Below the pieces are notes generated by a model. The model was not told where the DNA came from. It did not search any database and saw only the letters and a list, made by a program, of their open reading frames with translations. The translations under genes and the position numbers were made by a program. Positions 24,592 through 32,716 of a stretch of 34,132 bases of DNA are shown here, piece by piece; positions within the stretch are counted from its first letter, which is position 1, and every line of letters starts with the position of its first letter. Source of the stretch: Faecalibacterium sp. UBA1771 (GTDB lineage Bacteria > Bacillota > Clostridia > Oscillospirales > Ruminococcaceae); the NCBI GenBank assembly GCA_002315315.1, contig DCGT01000003.1, positions 1 to 34,132 on the forward strand. The letters run 5' to 3'.

Positions 24592-25440
24592 TTATCTCAA
24601 ATCGCTGAACGGTTCACCGAGCGAGCCTTCACGCTTGGAGCGCATCCATGTTTCAAGCCGATTGGAGGTTTCGACAGGACCGCCGATACCGAATCCGGTC
24701 TGAACATCGGAAAGAATATCGAGGTTCATGAGCATACAGAGCTGTACACCTGTCTGACGTTCCTCTAAAACAGTCATAAAATACAGACCGTCTTTAATCT
24801 TGATATAATCGGCAGGGTTGGTGGACATCCAAACCTGTCCCGCATTGAGGAAGCGCATACAATAAGTATAATACTTCTGAGAGGAGAAAATGTACTGAAT
24901 ACCCTTGCCTTCGCCGCCGGGATGCTTCCAATAAACGGACTTACCGACCAGCTCGGATGTATATTCCGGCTTAAATGCGCCCTCGGGAGCGATGACACCG
25001 TCGAGCGAACCGAAACGAATGGAATGCATAACCTCGCGGGGATTTTCGGGATTGCCGACAAATGCTTCGACATCTACGGCATATCCTGTTTCAAAGTCAA
25101 AAACTATATCCGAGCACTGAGGAAGCTCATTGCCGGAACGATAATGATGAAGATACAGCATTTCATCGTGGCCGGGTACGGGAGCGGCATTATAAACGTC
25201 GGCAATCTTCTCTGCGCCCTCGCTCCAATGCAGATTACGGATATCGTCAAAGTAATACTCTCTCTTTACGCCGTCCTCAAAGGTGAAGCTTACGGTCTTA
25301 CCGACCAGACGATCGCTTGAATCGAGCATTTCACTCTCAAGGTCATCGTTCCAAATAAGCAGACTGCTCGATGCGGCATTCTTTGCCTTGACCTCGTCCA
25401 TAGTGAGATACGGCCATCTGCGCAGTTTTCTTTCCAGCAT
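24592..25440 (-). CDS. MoaF-like two-domain protein
   Basis: 282 residues that resemble the MoaF family, two related beta-barrel (lipocalin-like) halves named for an association with molybdenum cofactor genes. The N-terminal half has LVGKTVSFTFEDGVKREYYF (45-64) and SDIVFDFETGYAVDVEAF (110-127). The C-terminal half has LVGKSVYWKHPGGEGKGIQY (164-183), KIKDGLYFMTVLEERQTGVQ (214-233) and a closing hydrophobic strand. The duplicated LVGK(T/S)V opening supports an internal duplication. GGAGG precedes the ATG. No molybdopterin gene is nearby, so the role in this organism may be as a small-molecule binder or enzyme unrelated to Moco. Confidence 0.6.
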   Translation of the reverse strand: MLERKLRRWPYLTMDEVKAKNAASSSLLIWNDDLESEMLDSSDRLVGKTVSFTFEDGVKREYYFDDIRNLHWSEGAEKIADVYNAAPVPGHDEMLYLHHYRSGNELPQCSDIVFDFETGYAVDVEAFVGNPENPREVMHSIRFGSLDGVIAPEGAFKPEYTSELVGKSVYWKHPGGEGKGIQYIFSSQKYYTYCMRFLNAGQVWMSTNPADYIKIKDGLYFMTVLEERQTGVQLCMLMNLDILSDVQTGFGIGGPVETSNRLETWMRSKREGSLGEPFSDLR

Positions 25441-25752
25441 AGTAATTCCTCCGATACAACATTGATTTCATTATGTATTCAAAGCGGTTCAATTTCCGCA
25501 TATATTATTTTCTCAAATTTTTTTCGTTTTTTCAATCTAACATTCATTGTGATATTAAACAACAATATCCTCTCAATGTCGACAATATCGACAAAACAAA
25601 AGTGTAACACGGTCACGGGTTCTCATACGTTATTACTATTTTCAAATTCTAAAAAACTATGTCGGTGTATAGCATCGGCTGCCACGACCTCACAAGCAAA
25701 ACTGTTGAATATTTATATTCCCCAAAATGATTATTTGTTTTATTATTTAAAA
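25441..25752. other. AT-rich intergenic stretch without a recognisable gene
   Basis: It contains the leader of the MoaF-like gene and a small dyad, GTCGA-CAATA-TCGAC, around 25578-25592. I see no supported ORF, RNA gene or mobile-element remnant here. Confidence 0.5.
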
Positions 25753-25789
25753 ACCGCCGAATCCTCGGAAAAATCGAGGAAACGGCGGT
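25753..25789 (-). terminator. Terminator of the pdxY-trmL operon
   Basis: ACCGCCG (25753-25759) pairs with CGGCGGT (25783-25789). Nested inside, CCTCG pairs with CGAGG. On the minus strand it is followed by TTTTTAAAT. It begins eight bases past the trmL stop. Confidence 0.85.
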
Positions 25790-25796
25790 AATTGTT

Positions 25797-26282
25797 TTAA
25801 AATCCTCTCGGAGATGATTGAAGCAGACCGGAAAATCCGTCGGTATACAGTGCGTGATAGGTAGCTATCGCAACGGTGTTTGAAAGATTGAGGCTTCTTG
25901 CCTCGTCACGCATAGGCAGACGGACACAGCGACCCGGATGTGCGGCAAGCAAATCCTCCGGCAAACCGGCATCTTCACGGCCGAAAACGATATAACATCC
26001 GTCGGTGTACTCCGCCTCGGTATAAATCTTTTTCGCCTTGGTAGTGAAAAACCACATATTGTCCGAAGTGTTTTTGTCAAAAAACTCCTGCGTGCTGTCA
26101 TAGTAGGTTATGTCGAGCATATTCCAATAATCGAGACCGGCACGCTTGAGGTGCTTGTCATCAATCGAAAATCCGAGCGGGCCGACGAGGTGCAGACTCG
26201 CACCTGTTACCGCGCAGGTTCTCGCGATGTTGCCGGTGTTGGAATGTATCCTCGGCTCAATCAGCACGATATTAAGCTTCAT
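25797..26282 (-). CDS. trmL: tRNA (cytidine/uridine(34)-2'-O)-methyltransferase TrmL, SpoU family
   Basis: Methylates the 2'-OH of the wobble base in tRNA-Leu species using SAM. At 161 residues it is the minimal SPOUT form. Motif 1 is IEPRIHSNTGNIARTC (residues 8-23), motif 2 is VFGREDAGLPEDLL (about 99-112), and motif 3 is LPMRDEARSLNLSNTVAI (about 122-139), which forms the knotted SAM site. Its start overlaps the stop of pdxY by four bases, so the pair is translationally coupled. Confidence 0.94.
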   Translation of the reverse strand: MKLNIVLIEPRIHSNTGNIARTCAVTGASLHLVGPLGFSIDDKHLKRAGLDYWNMLDITYYDSTQEFFDKNTSDNMWFFTTKAKKIYTEAEYTDGCYIVFGREDAGLPEDLLAAHPGRCVRLPMRDEARSLNLSNTVAIATYHALYTDGFSGLLQSSPRGF

Positions 26283-27127
26283 TTCTTCAGCCTTTCGATA
26301 AGCTCGGGCAATACCATTTCAAAGCAAACTCCGAAACGGCGCTCACGGTCGGTCTGAGCGGTGAGTTCTATTGTTTTCTGCGTATAGGTCACGGCGATTT
26401 CGGCGGACTCGGCAATGGTGTGGTCGGTCAGCAGTCCGGCAACAAGCGCACTTCCGAAAACGTCGCCGGTACCGTGATAATACCCCTCGATAGCGGGTGC
26501 AAAGGAATAGTTGATTTCGTCTGTGACGGAATCAAATGCTGCCGCTCCGAGTTTTTCGTTGTCAAAGCAGACGCCTGTCAGCACGATTTTATTGCAGCCT
26601 ATTCCGGCTATGCGGTGCAACAATCCCTCTATATATTCTTTTGTATAAGGCGGCGCGACATACTCCTCACCGAGCATAAGCGCAGCTTCGGTAATATTGG
26701 GTATAATTACGTCTGCCATAGCGCACAGCTCGCGCATCTTGGTCGGGAATGCTTCGGGGAAAATTCCGTAAAGCTTGCCCTCATCTGCCATAGCAGGGTC
26801 TACGACAACAAGCTGCTCGGGCTTGCGGAACATCGTTACAATTTTCTTAACAATATCAATCTGCTCAAACGAACCGAGAAATCCCGTATATATAGAATCG
26901 AAATCGAGATTAAGCGATTTCCAATGCTCGGCAATCGGCATAAGATCCTCTGTCAGATCTCGGTAGGTATAGCCCGTAAAGCCGCCGGTGTGAGTAGACA
27001 GCACTGCGGTGGGCATTATCGACGTGTCAACACCCGCAGCGGAAATTATCGGGAGTGCAACGGTCAGCGAACAGCGACCGACGCAGGAAATGTCGTGTAT
27101 CGCAACGGCTTTCTTTTGCTTAATCAT
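26279..27127 (-). CDS. pdxY: Pyridoxamine/pyridoxal kinase, PdxK/PdxY family
   Basis: Phosphorylates B6 vitamers with ATP in the salvage of pyridoxal phosphate. The 282-residue ribokinase-fold protein has IHDISCVGRCSLTVALPIIS (10-29, the substrate region), STHTGGFTGYTYRDLTED (44-61) typical of the family, VVVDPAMADEGKLY near 108, and the anion-hole motif YYHGTGDVFGSAL near 217 with catalytic Asp in GTGD. It overlaps trmL by four bases. On the minus strand GAGG lies upstream of its start, and a good promoter lies at 27191-27219. It resembles the Firmicutes pyridoxamine-kinase branch. Confidence 0.93.
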   Translation of the reverse strand: MIKQKKAVAIHDISCVGRCSLTVALPIISAAGVDTSIMPTAVLSTHTGGFTGYTYRDLTEDLMPIAEHWKSLNLDFDSIYTGFLGSFEQIDIVKKIVTMFRKPEQLVVVDPAMADEGKLYGIFPEAFPTKMRELCAMADVIIPNITEAALMLGEEYVAPPYTKEYIEGLLHRIAGIGCNKIVLTGVCFDNEKLGAAAFDSVTDEINYSFAPAIEGYYHGTGDVFGSALVAGLLTDHTIAESAEIAVTYTQKTIELTAQTDRERRFGVCFEMVLPELIERLKK

Positions 27128-27190
27128 TATAAAATGGCCTCTTTTCTAAATACCGATTAATTACGGATTTTTTTAACTCCTACGGGAATA

Positions 27191-27219
27191 ATTATAGCGG
27201 AGGTGTCAACTATGTTCAA
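27191..27219 (-). promoter_or_regulatory. Promoter of pdxY-trmL, overlapping a divergent small ORF
   Basis: On the minus strand, TTGAAC (27214-27219), 17 bases and a perfect TATAAT (27191-27196). The -35 falls on the second to fourth codons of the rightward ORF at 27212, and the spacer covers that ORF's ribosome site, so the two transcription units overlap head to head. Confidence 0.7.
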
Positions 27220-27403
27220 CAAAAAAATTGTAAATCCGCTGATTTTCGGTATCGGCGGAATGGCTGCGGGCGCCGGTATCGGTGCGGTAATTGCCTTGCT
27301 GACAAGAGAGAAGCCCTCGCGTCTGCAAAAGCTTACCGTCAGCACCGTCGGAAGAGTTGAGAGCTTCTTCCGTTCCCTACCAGGCATACTCTGCCGCAGC
27401 TGA
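27212..27403 (+). CDS. Small single-span membrane protein, 63 residues
   Basis: I do not recognise this protein. A Gly/Ala-rich hydrophobic stretch at residues 9-30 (PLIFGIGGMAAGAGIGAVIA) is followed by a basic segment (REKPSRLQK) and a helical tail, a topology like small YtxH-type proteins but without a clear match. I chose the ATG at 27212 behind GGAGG; a GTG at 27203 would overlap that site. The hairpin ACCGCC-GCAA-GGCGGT begins on the last base of its stop codon at 27403. The pdxY promoter overlaps its 5' end, which makes regulation mutual or the call doubtful. Confidence 0.5.
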   Translation: MFNKKIVNPLIFGIGGMAAGAGIGAVIALLTREKPSRLQKLTVSTVGRVESFFRSLPGILCRS

Positions 27404-27418
27404 CCGCCGCAAGGCGGT
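27403..27418 (+). other. GCAA-tetraloop hairpin at the stop of the 63-residue ORF
   Basis: ACCGCC (27403-27408), loop GCAA, GGCGGT (27413-27418): a stable GNRA-capped stem with no T-run after it. It probably ends or protects an mRNA 3' end. Confidence 0.4.
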
Positions 27419-27601
27419 ACATAGTTATTTTCGGTTATTTGCTCAACTACATGCCGTTCAGGTACTAAGGCTTTTTTATGAAACTAACAAAGCTTTCCAT
27501 TTATTCGGTTATCGGAATTATCAAAGTTCAGAAGCTGAACATGGCTTTGCCAAGACGAAAGTAATGCGCGTGTTTCGGATATCTTTCCCTAATTAAATGC
27601 C

Positions 27602-27685
27602 TTAACAATATACACTCAGATTGAGCGTCACCCCAAAACCGTCAACTGTGCTTTCAAATTCATTTGCCATCGGCAAATATTCCAT
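27602..27685 (-). CDS. Possible 27-residue microprotein downstream of the methyltransferase-TetR gene
   Basis: In the 344-base gap after the fused regulator gene, the minus strand has GAGG eight bases before an ATG. The ORF reads MEYLPMANEFES and ends TLNLSVYC with a terminal Cys. A perfect dyad, ATTTGCC-ATC-GGCAAAT (27662-27678), lies within codons 3-8. I see no similarity to a known peptide. It may be a chance ORF. The rest of the gap holds nothing I can support. Confidence 0.25.
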   Translation of the reverse strand: MEYLPMANEFESTVDGFGVTLNLSVYC

Positions 27686-27747
27686 ATATTATCCTCAAAC
27701 TATTTCATTAAGTAGACTGTTCTTTAGTGCCCCGAATAGAACAATTG

Positions 27748-29259
27748 CTATATCTTGCCGAATTCGCGATTAGTATTGTAGCCGAACGACGGCTTCTTGC
27801 GAGCGGTGAAACGGTCTGAAAAATCGGTAAGATGCTTTTCCAACAGCTCAGCCGCCCTTTTGCGGTCGTTGTCGGCAATGCTGAAGAGCATCAGAAGCGG
27901 AGAATAAAGCTCAAACGCGAGCGTGACGGCATCGTCCTTGTGCTCCGGCTCGAGCACGGCAGCGATACCGTTCAAGGCGGCATCGGTAAAATACTGTGCG
28001 TACAGACCCGACATCTCTTCGCTGCGGTACTGTTCGAGCGTCATCATGCGTCGAAATTGCGGAGCGAATCCCTCTCCCGTCCAAAATTCAAACTGCCTGC
28101 GACACAAGCCGCACGCCGTTTCAACCGCATTTTTACCATGCTCGACAGCATCATTCAGCTCACTGTACATACTCTGCATTCTGCGAACTATGGTATCGAA
28201 AATATCACGCTTGCTCTTGTAATGGCGATAAAGCGCACCCTTGGTTATCGAAAGGTCGTCGGCAATATCCTTAACCGATACAGCCTCATAGCCGTCATGA
28301 GAAAAGCGCATAAGCGATACATCGAGAATTCGTTCCTTAGTATTGACGTACTGCGCGTCCTTCATAACGGCAAGTGCCATGGAAATATGCTCAAATGCCG
28401 TCATTCCATCATCTCTGTCGGCAAAATAGCGTTCATTCAGCTCGTTGCTGTCGGCGTATTCGTAAACCATAAAATGAGTGTCTTCGAGCTGTGACATCAA
28501 CGAAAACTCATCGGTAGTGTAGCTGATTGAAGCGTTTCTTGCCTTCGCCATCTCAACCATGTTGCGTGAACGAAGCTCATTTGCGTTTTCTATTTCGTTG
28601 TCGGCAACATCAAAGCACACGCTGCTCCCATTAGTGCAAAGATGCGAAAGGTCGGTCATCAGCTTGGTGATTGTATCGACATCGAGATAGTGGCATACTC
28701 CGAGCAGAGAGAAAAACGTTCTCTTTGTGCTCTTAAAACCCGCCTTGGCAAGCTCCTCTCCCAAATTCTCGGAAAGGAAATCGCAGGGTACAAAATGAAG
28801 ATTGTCGGGAATTTTCAAACCTGCTCTTTCTAATCTCGCGCGCTTTGTTTCCTGCTCCTGTGGTGTATCAACCTCAAATATCTGCAATCTGCTGTTATCG
28901 GGTTGCCTCCATGCATAGGTGTCAAGTCCAGCTCCGAGCACAACATATTGCGTTGTGCCGCTTCTTGCGGCTGTTGCAAGTGCTTCCTCGCAAAACCTTT
29001 GCCGCTCCATGGGAAGCGATGCAAGCTGCAGACGGACAAGCTCCGACATCAATTCACGTTCATCGTTCGCCTTTGCTTTCAAGTCAGCCGCAAATATGTC
29101 GCAAGCGCCGAAAATATAACTCTCAATCTGCCTGCGCTCGTCCCCCGATATCAATTTTGTGATTATTTCATCCTTAATAATTGGGTTATCTGACTGAACA
29201 TTGTGATAAGCAGCGGCAAATGCCGACACAAGAGGTATTATATTTGAGCGATTATCCAT
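27748..29259 (-). CDS. Fused SAM-dependent methyltransferase (LCMT/PPM family) and TetR regulator
   Basis: 503 residues in one uninterrupted frame. Residues about 1-295 are a leucine-carboxyl-methyltransferase-like (PPM) domain: DERRQIESYIFGACDIFAAD, the SAM loop VVLGAGLDTYAW (106-117), IFEVDTPQEQETKRARL (127-143), VPCDFLSENLG and FFSLLGVCHYLD (182-193). Residues about 305-352 are a TetR helix-turn-helix (TKERILDVSLMRFS, VSVKDIADDLSITKGALYRH). A helical ligand/dimer domain continues to the end. The ATG at 29259 has GAGGTGG six bases upstream; an earlier in-frame start would include the promoter. Its promoter carries a palindrome between -35 and -10, as expected for self-repression. It may sense or methylate the same small molecule. 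Confidence 0.85.
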   Translation of the reverse strand: MDNRSNIIPLVSAFAAAYHNVQSDNPIIKDEIITKLISGDERRQIESYIFGACDIFAADLKAKANDERELMSELVRLQLASLPMERQRFCEEALATAARSGTTQYVVLGAGLDTYAWRQPDNSRLQIFEVDTPQEQETKRARLERAGLKIPDNLHFVPCDFLSENLGEELAKAGFKSTKRTFFSLLGVCHYLDVDTITKLMTDLSHLCTNGSSVCFDVADNEIENANELRSRNMVEMAKARNASISYTTDEFSLMSQLEDTHFMVYEYADSNELNERYFADRDDGMTAFEHISMALAVMKDAQYVNTKERILDVSLMRFSHDGYEAVSVKDIADDLSITKGALYRHYKSKRDIFDTIVRRMQSMYSELNDAVEHGKNAVETACGLCRRQFEFWTGEGFAPQFRRMMTLEQYRSEEMSGLYAQYFTDAALNGIAAVLEPEHKDDAVTLAFELYSPLLMLFSIADNDRKRAAELLEKHLTDFSDRFTARKKPSFGYNTNREFGKI

Positions 29260-29298
29260 TTTATTCCACCTCGTACACAGTCGTTTATCTTGTATACC

Positions 29299-29327
29299 AT
29301 TATAGTAACCGTTTACATAAAAGTCAA
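29299..29327 (-). promoter_or_regulatory. Promoter and probable operator of the methyltransferase-TetR gene
   Basis: On the minus strand, TTGACT (29322-29327), a 17-base spacer and TATAAT (29299-29304). The imperfect palindrome GTAAACGGTTAC (29305-29316, ten of twelve symmetric) fills the spacer next to the -10, a classic TetR-family operator position. Confidence 0.75.
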
Positions 29328-29760
29328 GCATTTTGATGCTGTTTTTCACCCGTTATTTGAAATACTGTTTGTTGTTTTTTATTGTAGCTCAAAGTGCATT
29401 GATTTTTGTATCCGAGGGTTTCTTTTACATAGTTTTATCTTCTTTTGTTCCTTGTATATAGTGATTTTTTAACTAAGTAAACTTTCGTATTCTACTATAT
29501 ATTGATTTTAGTTGTTCCGTTTATTTCAGTACATTTTAGCTTATATTTTAATACAAACAGTATATTATCGTTCAATTGTTTACCCTTTTCTTCTTTGAAG
29601 TAAATTCTTACGATTTATTTATTTCATCATATATAATTTGCTGTTTTCTATTACTTTTAATTACAAAAAATACCAAATTTTCACTTTTCTGACTTCAAAA
29701 TTGCCTATCGCAAGATAAACATTAGTTTACCATTGCTATCTATTACCATATATTTACAGC
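29328..29760. other. AT-rich gene-free stretch
   Basis: A very AT-rich region between the fused regulator's promoter and the next terminator. I see no supported ORF, RNA gene or repeat in it. Confidence 0.5.
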
Positions 29761-29793
29761 AATACCCTGCCGAAAATCGGCAGGGTATTTTAA
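29761..29793. terminator. Strong hairpin terminator downstream of the aldo/keto reductase
   Basis: AATACCCTGCCGA (29761-29773) and TCGGCAGGGTATT (29777-29789) form 13 perfect pairs with an AAA loop. The plus side has TATTTTAA; the minus side has a weaker T-run. The stem resembles the one at 21759-21787. Confidence 0.75.
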
Positions 29794-29824
29794 GAATTTA
29801 TAGATTGTATATTTATGCGTAAAA

Positions 29825-30940
29825 TCAGTCTAATTTGGCTGAAGCTTGCTTCAAAAGCTGTATAATATGCAAATGCTGCGGGCAAACCGATTCGCACTGA
29901 CCACATTCGACACATTCGTTGGCAGCGGCAGAGCCAGAGTCCTTAACTGCTCCGTAATAGACGTGCGGGTTGCTGTGTTCGCCGTTCTGGATAAGCTCAT
30001 TATAAAGCTTGAAGATTTCGGGAATGTTTATTTGCTGCGGGCAACCGTCACAGCAATAACGACAGGCTGTGCAGGGGACAGTATTCGGATTGATGAGGAG
30101 ATTGCGTGCAACATTGATAACTCCCTGCTCGTCATCGGTAAGAGGTTTAAATTCCTTCATTGTAGAAATGTTGTCCTTGACCTGCTCCATATTGCTCATT
30201 CCGGACAGCACCATCGCGACACCCTCGCAGGATGCGGCAAAGCGGATAGCGAAGGATGAAGGAGTGGCATTGGGATTGCTCTTTGCGAATACATCCTTGA
30301 CAGCCGTAATGGGATTGGCGAGCAATCCGCCCTTGACCGGCTCCATAACGATAACCGGCTTGTTGTGCTTGCGGACAACCTCGAGGTTTTTACGCGACAA
30401 AATGACGGGGCTTTCCCAGTCAAGATAGTTGATCTGAAGCTGAACGAAATCTACTTCAGGGTGAGCAGTAAGAACCTCGTCAAGCATTTGGGGATTGGCA
30501 TGAGCGGAGAAACCGAGATGCTTAATCTTTCCTTCTGCCTTCATCTTGTTTACGAATTCCCACGCACCGAAATCGTTGAGCAGCTTAACGCGCGCCGGCT
30601 GAATATCGTGAAGAAGATAATAATCGAAGAAATCTACTCCGAGACGGCGCAAAGATACATCAAACGCCTCAGGCATCTGTTCCTTGTTGTCAAGCAACCA
30701 AACAGGGAGCTTGGATGCGATAGTGTACGCATCACGGGGATAGCGCTCTACAACTGCCTGACGGAAAGCCTCTTCCGAGCCGTTGTAGGCATAAGCGGTA
30801 TCAAAATAGGTAAATCCGGCAGAAATAAATTCATCTGCCATTGCTTTTACCTGCTCGACATCAATCTTACCGTTTGTTCTCGGCAAACGCATAAGTCCGA
30901 AACCGAGCTTTGTGTCGGGGAATGTTCCGTTAAAAGACAT
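29825..30940 (-). CDS. Aldo/keto reductase with C-terminal ferredoxin-type 4Fe-4S domain
   Basis: 371 residues. The N-terminal part (about 1-265) is an AKR barrel with the full tetrad: Asp47 and Tyr52 in FDTAYAYNGSEEAF, Lys77 in ASKLPVW and His111 in YYLLHDIQP. NAD(P)-binding end motifs lie around GGLLANP and SGMSNMEQV. The C-terminus adds two Cys clusters, CTACRYCCDGC (290-300) and CVECGQCESVC (343-353), each followed by Pro as in 4Fe-4S ferredoxin modules. This combination is common in anaerobic Clostridia. It suggests electron exchange with a ferredoxin-like partner. GGGAGG precedes the ATG. The substrate is not visible. Confidence 0.92.
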   Translation of the reverse strand: MSFNGTFPDTKLGFGLMRLPRTNGKIDVEQVKAMADEFISAGFTYFDTAYAYNGSEEAFRQAVVERYPRDAYTIASKLPVWLLDNKEQMPEAFDVSLRRLGVDFFDYYLLHDIQPARVKLLNDFGAWEFVNKMKAEGKIKHLGFSAHANPQMLDEVLTAHPEVDFVQLQINYLDWESPVILSRKNLEVVRKHNKPVIVMEPVKGGLLANPITAVKDVFAKSNPNATPSSFAIRFAASCEGVAMVLSGMSNMEQVKDNISTMKEFKPLTDDEQGVINVARNLLINPNTVPCTACRYCCDGCPQQINIPEIFKLYNELIQNGEHSNPHVYYGAVKDSGSAAANECVECGQCESVCPQHLHIIQLLKQASAKLD

Positions 30941-31169
30941 TATTATTTTTTCCTCCCGTATTTATCGAATCGAAGATTGCACTCCGTTCGACAATTATAA
31001 TGTATTAATTATATCATTATATATAATATATGTCGATATTCTTCCTTATTTTGCAAATACGTTAAGCTTTAAGTTTTTATGAACTTGCATTTTTCTCTTT
31101 ATTACGACACCGATTTGTGATATTTTATCATTGATGATTTCCAATCATACAATTCAGGAGCTGATGTTT

Positions 31170-32483
31170 ATGGATAAATTAAAGGTTTCGCTTATGAACG
31201 ATTCCTTCCCGCCTACAATTGACGGCGTTGCAAATGTCACACTCAATTATGCCCGAATAATAAATGAGCGATTGGGTCAGGCTCAGGTTGCAACTCCGCG
31301 ATATCCCGATATTGTCGATGACTACTCGTTTGATGTAATACGCTATGCAAGCGCACATATTGCCAAAAACTACCTTACCTATCGTACGGGTAATCCGTTT
31401 GACCCGATAGCTCTTGCCAAAATATCATCATTTAGACCCGACATAATACACACGCATTGTCCGTTTGTTTCAACTCTTTTGGCAAGAACCGTAAGAATGC
31501 AAACCAACACACCGATAGTTTTTACCTATCACACCAAATTTGATATCGACATTGACAAAATCACCGCCAACGACTCTCTTCGCCGTGCTTCCGTAAAGCT
31601 TATAGTGAACAATATCAACGCCTGCGACGCCGTCTGGGTTGTATCAAAAGGCGCGGGAGAAAACCTGCGGTCGCTCGGCTATGAAGGAGATTATACCGTA
31701 GTCGAAAACGGCGTTGACTACGAGCGGCGCATACCCGATGCAGACCGTGCGGCGGCACTTCGCGCAAAGCACGGCATCAGCGATAATGAAACGGTGTTTT
31801 TGTTTGTAGGCAGAATGATGTGGTATAAGGGAGTTAAGCTGTCATTTGATGCTCTCGCCGCCGCCAAAGCTGCCGGAAAAAATTTCCGTTTTGTGCTTGT
31901 CGGCGACGGTACCGACCTTGAAGAAATGAAAAAGTACGCAGACGAAACGGGAATCGGTGAAATGTGCATATTTACCGGAGCAATTCACGACCGTGAGCTG
32001 CTGCGCGATTATTTCTCGATGTGCGACCTGTTTCTGTTCCCTTCCGACTTCGACACCAACGGCATAGTAGTTCGCGAAGCCGCCGCATGCTACCGAGCAA
32101 GTCTTTTGCTTGAAGGAAGCTGTGCCGCCGAAGGAATTGCAGACGGAGATACCGGAATAGTGGTTGGCAGAGATCCGTCCGAAATGACAAATGCGGTAAT
32201 TGCCGCCTGCGACGACAGACAAAAGCTGTGGGACATAGGTGAAAGAGCTGCCGAAAAAATTTATATTTCGTGGGATGACGCCGTGGAACGCGCCTACAAC
32301 AGATACTTTGAGGTTGCAGAAAGCTATCGTTCTAAAGGAAAATCCATTGAAACTACGCTTAACGATGACCTGCACACCGCTGTGGAACGAATTGTAGATG
32401 ATGTGGAGCTTGCACGCGAGTGGCTCAAGCTTCGTCTGCCAAGCGACCGCAAGCCGTGGGAATGGAGACATTTCGACCGATAA
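31170..32483 (+). CDS. Glycosyltransferase family 4 (GT-B) protein
   Basis: 437 residues that transfer a sugar from a nucleotide donor, probably at the inner membrane face. Diagnostic blocks are NDSFPPTIDGVANVTLNYAR (9-28; Gly-loop and acceptor side), IHTHCPFVSTLLAR near 93, VENGVD near 175, FVGRMMWYKGVKLSFDALAA near 212 (donor side) and FPSDFDTNGIVVREAA, with Glu of the E-x7-E-type motif. The lineage resembles glycolipid or PimB-like mannosyl/glucosyltransferases. I chose the ATG at 31170 because AGGAG lies nine bases upstream. It is a single-gene unit, divergent from the aldo/keto reductase, and not linked to the NeuC cluster. Confidence 0.85.
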   Translation: MDKLKVSLMNDSFPPTIDGVANVTLNYARIINERLGQAQVATPRYPDIVDDYSFDVIRYASAHIAKNYLTYRTGNPFDPIALAKISSFRPDIIHTHCPFVSTLLARTVRMQTNTPIVFTYHTKFDIDIDKITANDSLRRASVKLIVNNINACDAVWVVSKGAGENLRSLGYEGDYTVVENGVDYERRIPDADRAAALRAKHGISDNETVFLFVGRMMWYKGVKLSFDALAAAKAAGKNFRFVLVGDGTDLEEMKKYADETGIGEMCIFTGAIHDRELLRDYFSMCDLFLFPSDFDTNGIVVREAAACYRASLLLEGSCAAEGIADGDTGIVVGRDPSEMTNAVIAACDDRQKLWDIGERAAEKIYISWDDAVERAYNRYFEVAESYRSKGKSIETTLNDDLHTAVERIVDDVELAREWLKLRLPSDRKPWEWRHFDR

Positions 32484-32569
32484 CCTATTTTACAGAATTA
32501 TTTCTTTAGTGCATATTTCATGCTCAATTGATGTAAAAAAATACAGGTAATGCGTATTTTGAAAACCCG

Positions 32570-32598
32570 TTGCCAAAACGCGGTAAAAGTGCTATTAT
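32570..32598 (+). promoter_or_regulatory. Promoter of the tRNA-Arg gene
   Basis: TTGCCA (32570-32575), a 17-base spacer and TATTAT (32593-32598). The tRNA begins 19 bases after the -10. Confidence 0.75.
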
Positions 32599-32616
32599 AT
32601 TTTTTACATCATATCA

Positions 32617-32693
32617 GCGCCCGTAGCTCAGTTGGATAGAGCGTCAGACTCCGACTCTGAAGGCCATGCGTTCGAATCGCACCGGGCGTACCA
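32617..32693 (+). tRNA. tRNA-Arg (anticodon CCG)
   Basis: 77 bases with encoded CCA. The acceptor is GCGCCCG paired with CGGGCGT (terminal G-U). The D-arm is GCTC/GAGC. The anticodon stem is TCAGA/TCTGA with loop CTCCGAC, giving CCG, which reads CGG. The T-loop is TTCGAAT. The outer T-stem pair is an A-C mismatch, otherwise regular. Confidence 0.95.
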
Positions 32694-32716
32694 TTTATTA
32701 TAGAACGTGCTACCGA

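Noticed and set aside
27404..27601. Possible pseudogene or mobile-element remnant in the gap after the 63-residue ORF
   Set aside because: The overlapping plus-strand ORF has no ribosome site or family likeness, and I see no terminal repeats or transposase motifs.
29260..29349. 30-codon N-terminal extension of the methyltransferase-TetR protein
   Set aside because: It would translate through the -35, -10 and operator. The ATG at 29259 has GAGGTGG at correct spacing.
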